NCBI GenBank assembly: GCA_964640945.1
Contig: CAZXIV010000006.1
Location: 1 to 50,496, forward strand
Length of the DNA: 50,496 nt
Direction: 5' to 3'
Source: JAGOUB01 sp964640945
GTDB taxonomy: Bacteria; Patescibacteriota; Gracilibacteria; Peribacterales; Peribacteraceae
Below, piece by piece: positions 47,906 to 50,496 of the stretch. Within the stretch, counting starts at the first letter, position 1; each line of letters begins with the position of its first letter. The notes beneath the pieces were generated by a model. The model was not told where the DNA came from, made no database searches, and was given only the letters and a program-made list of their open reading frames with translations. Made by a program: the position numbers and the translations under genes.

Positions 47906-48563
47906 GTGTTTGTTTGCCGTCTCTCCTGAGGCGACAGTGACGTTTGCAGTCGCTGGGCCTTTAAACGGAAAGGGGCGGAGGGGAGGTGTCCCTCAGTTCT
48001 CTGCCGCGCTCTGGTCTCTTGTTTCTCCTCGTGACCCGACGAAGTCCCCGGACCGGCCTGCTGCAAGAGTCCGTGAAGACTCGAGAGAGACACTGGGGAG
48101 GAAGGGAGTTCGCTCGAAAGGAAACCTCAATTTTTCGAACGGTATTGCGGAGCAGAGAGGACTGTGGCCACGCTGGGAGCAAGGACGGTCGCTAGACCCA
48201 GGGGTGTTGCAAAGGTGGTTTGCTGATGTGTGGCCGGGAGGAACGTTTGCGATGCATGACCACGGTCCTCTCTACGTATTGATGGGTGGTGTGAAGGGGC
48301 GGGTTCTTCTTCTCTGTGTGTGTTGGTCTGCGGGGTAGGGCCCTACCCCGTGTCCGTGTGTGCTTCTTCCCTCTGTGTGTTTGAGAATGTTTGTGTGTGA
48401 CTTGTTCTGGGTTCCGACTCCGAACAAATCACGCCACTGTACGTTGATGGGTTGGAAGAGACAAGGAATGGGGGTTGAGTGGAAGCCAAGAAGATGGTGT
48501 TGTATACGAAAAGTGTTCAAAGATGGCTTAGGGCTAATGAGGGGATTTTTAAGGGTTTTGGGC
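47906..48563. other. Gene-poor stretch, possibly structured RNA
   Basis: About 660 bases with no convincing gene. The longest frames (147 residues plus, 132 minus) have low-complexity, unlikely translations. It contains many short stems (GAGTC/GACTC at 48068, GTTCG/CGAAC near 48109-48140, GCGAC/GTCGC at 47931-47953), a perfect 20-base palindrome, and GT-rich runs (48312-48400). A bidirectional terminator bounds it on the left. I checked for RNase P, tmRNA and SRP RNA signatures and found none. Confidence 0.35.
48331..48350. repeat. Perfect 20-base palindrome
   Basis: CGGGGTAGGG is followed directly by CCCTACCCCG, a perfect 20-base palindrome with no spacer. No T-tract follows, so a simple terminator is unlikely. 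Confidence 0.7.
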
Positions 48564-48601
48564 TCGATGTCATGGTGAGCGGAGCCGAACCATGACATCG
48601 A
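48564..48601. repeat. Hairpin with loop GAGCGGAGCCGA, 3' of GIY-YIG gene
   Basis: TCGATGTCATGGT (48564-48576) pairs exactly with ACCATGACATCGA (48589-48601), 13 bp, around the 12-base loop GAGCGGAGCCGA. It ends 7 bases before the GIY-YIG stop codon. The same loop is found inverted at 48956-48967. Confidence 0.85.
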
Positions 48602-48608
48602 ACAGATC

Positions 48609-48923
48609 TTAACGATGACCGTGATGCGATTCATTCCGACACTCCGCCGATACATGAAGGAGATTTTCATCTCCAGCTATCAATGCCTTCTTTTTCTTTC
48701 TACTCCAGCGTTTGATCTGTTTCTCGCGCGAAACTGCCTCACACACATCGGTGAAAATTTCTACATGAACCAATTGCACTGGCCGACGATCGTGGGTGTA
48801 GGACTTTGGATCCCATCCGGTTTGATGTTGATCTAACCTAGATTCATAATTATTCGTTAGACCAGTGTAATAACTGCCATCACTGCAGAGTAGAATGTAG
48901 AGATAGTAGGAATTTGGTGGCAT
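48609..48923 (-). CDS. GIY-YIG (URI-type) nuclease-domain protein
   Basis: A 104-residue single-domain GIY-YIG protein of the UvrC-intron endonuclease (URI) superfamily. YYLYILLCSDGSYYTGLTNN near 6-25 holds the GIY-YIG-like YIL/YTG pair, the helix NYESRLDQHQTG carries the Arg, and EAVSREKQIKRWSRKKKKAL near 68-87 holds the conserved Glu and the basic end. Likely a DNA endonuclease; the family is common in mobile or housekeeping contexts. The ATG at 48923 is the family start. The gene fits exactly between two hairpins with the same loop. Confidence 0.88.
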   Translation of the reverse strand: MPPNSYYLYILLCSDGSYYTGLTNNYESRLDQHQTGWDPKSYTHDRRPVQLVHVEIFTDVCEAVSREKQIKRWSRKKKKALIAGDENLLHVSAECRNESHHGHR

Positions 48924-48940
48924 CAACGTACAGTATATCA

Positions 48941-48982
48941 AAAACACGTCGCCCCTCGGCTCCGCTCGGGGTGACATGTTTT
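48941..48982. repeat. Hairpin with the same loop, 5' of GIY-YIG gene
   Basis: AAAACACGTCGCCCC (48941-48955) pairs with GGGGTGACATGTTTT (48968-48982) with two mismatches around TCGGCTCCGCTC, the exact reverse complement of the loop at 48577-48588. So the two hairpins are inverted relative to each other and bracket the nuclease gene. Confidence 0.85.
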
Positions 48983-48993
48983 TCGCAGCAAGA

Positions 48994-50301
48994 TCAATCC
49001 TTCACTGCAATCCCCGGCACTGGGAATGGCTGGCAAAACTCCGTCACCTGGGCGTGAATTTGCTTGAGGGCCGCTTCGTCTCCCCTCTTTTGGATGGCCT
49101 TGCTGATGAAGCCGGCGAGCGTCTTCATCTCGCCTTCTTTCATGCCGCGGGTGGTGATGGCCGGCGTGCCGATGCGAAGGCCGCTCGGCTTATAGGGCGG
49201 GAGCGGATCATCTGGAATGGTGCTCTTGCTGGCGGTGATGCCGACGAGATCGAGGACCTTATCCGACTCCGAGCCGTCGATGCCCCACGAGGTCATACAG
49301 TCGACGACCATCAGGTGGTTGTCGGTGCCGCCGGTCACGAGCGTGCAGCCTTTCTCAAGAAGCGACTCGGCGAGTTGCTTGGCGTTCTTAATGACTTGCT
49401 GCGCGTAGGTCTGGAAAGCAGGCTGGCTGGCCTCGAGCAACGCCACGGCGATAGCCGCCGTTTGGTGCATGTGCGGCCCGCCCTGGAAGCCAGGGAAGAC
49501 GCTGCGGTCGATGAGCGTCGGCAGGTTCGCGATGGTCTTCTCGGGCGCCTTGAGGGGATTTCCCACCGTGCCCTTGCTCAAAATCATTGCGCCGCGCGGG
49601 CCGCGGAGCGTCTTATGCGTGGTTGTCGTCATGATCTGAAAACCGTCGTCCAAGGGATTCCGAAGGGCCTTGCCGGCGATGAGGCCGGCGATGTGGGCCA
49701 TGTCGGCCATCGCCACCGCCCCCACCTCGTCGGCGATCGACTTGATGGCGGCGAAATCGAGCTGACGCGGGTAGGCCGAGAAGCCGGCGAGAATGATCTT
49801 CGGGCGTTCCTTTTTAGCCGTCTCGCGGAGCGCTTCATAATCGATGCGGCCGGTAGCGATATCGGCGATGCCGTAACGCACGAACTTGTAGAGCTTGCTC
49901 ATGTACGTCACCGGGCTGCCGTGCGTGAGGTGGCCACCGTGGCTCAAGTCCATACCGAGGACGGTGTCGCCCGGCTCCAGCCAGGCGAAGTAGGTGGCGA
50001 TGTTGGCGGCCGCACCCGAGAGCGGCTGCACGTTGGCGTGGTCGGAGCCGAAGAGGGCCTTGGCCCGGTCGATGGCGAGCTGTTCTACCTGGTCGGTGAA
50101 CTGCTGGCCGGCGTAATAGCGACGACCGGGATAGCCTTCGGAATACTTATTCGTAAACACGGTGCCAAGCGCCTCCAGCACGGCCTCAGACACATAATTC
50201 TCCGACGCGATTAATTCGAGCCCATCGCGTTGACGAGCCATCTCGCCCTGCAGGGCGGCGAACACGGCCGGATCGGTCTTCTGGAGGTGCGGGAAAGACA
50301 T
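48994..50301 (-). CDS. glyA: Serine hydroxymethyltransferase
   Basis: A 435-residue PLP enzyme that converts serine and tetrahydrofolate to glycine and methylene-tetrahydrofolate. Features: LELIASENYVSEAVLEALGT near 28-47, KYSEGYPGRRYYAGQQFTDQ near 52-71, DLSHGGHLTHG near 117-127, and the PLP-lysine motif MTTTTHKTLRGPRGAMIL near 224-241 (Lys in TTTTHKTLRGPR). Length is normal. TAGTCT on the minus strand (50314-50309) ends 7 bases before the ATG, a leaderless arrangement. Confidence 0.96.
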   Translation of the reverse strand: MSFPHLQKTDPAVFAALQGEMARQRDGLELIASENYVSEAVLEALGTVFTNKYSEGYPGRRYYAGQQFTDQVEQLAIDRAKALFGSDHANVQPLSGAAANIATYFAWLEPGDTVLGMDLSHGGHLTHGSPVTYMSKLYKFVRYGIADIATGRIDYEALRETAKKERPKIILAGFSAYPRQLDFAAIKSIADEVGAVAMADMAHIAGLIAGKALRNPLDDGFQIMTTTTHKTLRGPRGAMILSKGTVGNPLKAPEKTIANLPTLIDRSVFPGFQGGPHMHQTAAIAVALLEASQPAFQTYAQQVIKNAKQLAESLLEKGCTLVTGGTDNHLMVVDCMTSWGIDGSESDKVLDLVGITASKSTIPDDPLPPYKPSGLRIGTPAITTRGMKEGEMKTLAGFISKAIQKRGDEAALKQIHAQVTEFCQPFPVPGIAVKD

Positions 50302-50374
50302 GGACCAAAGACTACCTGAGTCTGTTCATGCATACCAAAAATCCTCGTCTTGAGGCAGGTGCCCACTGATTGGT

Positions 50375-50402
50375 TTCCACTTTTTGTCAGTGCGATAAAA
50401 AT
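50375..50402. repeat. Inverted copy of the window-start hairpin
   Basis: TTTCCACTTTTTGTCAG then TGCGATAAAAA. It matches the reverse complement of 24-54 except at about three bases, so it is an inverted copy with a weakened hairpin. Confidence 0.6.
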
Positions 50403-50434
50403 CTTTTCTCCTAGTAGGTGCCAACCTACGAATT

Positions 50435-50463
50435 GGTACTTTTTGTGCGCGACAAAAAGTACC
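50435..50463. repeat. Perfect hairpin, GGTACTTTTTGT family
   Basis: GGTACTTTTTGT (50435-50446) pairs exactly with ACAAAAAGTACC (50452-50463) around GCGCG. It shares the CTTTTTGT core with the hairpin at 24-52. A small hairpin (GTAGGT/ACCTAC, 50414-50429) lies just before it. Confidence 0.7.
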
Positions 50464-50496
50464 TCCCTAAGGGACTGCGAGCCAAGCCTTTCGCCC

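Noticed and set aside
47906..48300. RNase P RNA, tmRNA or SRP RNA
   Set aside because: A GGCGGAGGGGAGG stretch recalls RNase P, but the conserved AAAGTCC and ACAGAA parts are absent; no tmRNA tag or CCA end and no SRP GGAAG-AGCAGCC core were found on either strand.
47895..48338. 147-residue plus-strand frame
   Set aside because: Low-complexity translation with no domain, starts inside a terminator stem and spans a palindrome; better read as non-coding.
48976..50214. 412-residue frame opposite glyA
   Set aside because: Shadow of glyA, whose PLP-lysine motif and full length are clear.

Overview
The window looks like chromosome from a small-genome, fairly GC-rich bacterium, most likely of the Candidate Phyla Radiation (Patescibacteria). 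The evidence is a PrgI-like protein fused by overlap to a separate VirB4-like N-terminal domain, many short genes with no Shine-Dalgarno sequence, repeated -10-like TANNCT hexamers only 6 to 10 bases before start codons (leaderless transcription), and S-layer, DipZ and Cys-repeat membrane proteins. The lineage is an inference; there is no rRNA in the window to confirm it.

Bases 1-8950 are ordinary backbone: clpC behind a CIRCE-like element, the PrgI/VirB4-N pair, a nitroreductase, a four-S1-domain protein, a HAD phosphatase, a HIT protein, small unknowns, yidD and tRNA-Gly(UCC).

Bases about 8950-24500 are an AT-richer accessory island. A large serine recombinase sits against tRNA-Gly, and its stop codon lies inside the tRNA gene. 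Next comes a defence block read leftwards: a RelE/HigB-like toxin, an XRE-Panacea antitoxin, a CBASS CD-NTase and a two-TM SLATT effector, all tightly packed. From 14.1 to 24.5 kb, eight copies of a short hairpin-bearing repeat, all in one orientation, divide the DNA into seven gene units. The first unit holds a compact operon of a histidine-phosphatase/NUDIX fusion, two glycosyltransferases and an HPr-kinase-like protein, with a divergent HAD gene. Later units hold a small unknown, a NUDIX hydrolase, a Cys/Gly-tailed protein plus an alpha/beta hydrolase, a KaiC-like gene broken by a TAG codon, GNAT fragments, another unknown and a response regulator. The layout resembles an integron cassette array, but the repeat is not a recognisable attC site. 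This array, and the toxin-antitoxin/CBASS operon, are the best candidates for something new.

Bases 24.6-50.5 kb are mostly backbone again: SRPBCC proteins, TfoX-N, an inositol-monophosphatase-like enzyme, an SLH protein, ABC-F, DedA, surface proteins, DipZ, an alpha-glucan operon (GT4, GH57, GH15), a YgjP metallopeptidase, an rluA-like/trpS/maf operon and glyA. Between 47.7 and 49.0 kb there is a gene-poor stretch with strong hairpins and a GIY-YIG nuclease gene bracketed by two hairpins that share the same 12-base loop. Related CTTTTTGTC/GACAAAAAG hairpins lie near both ends of the window.
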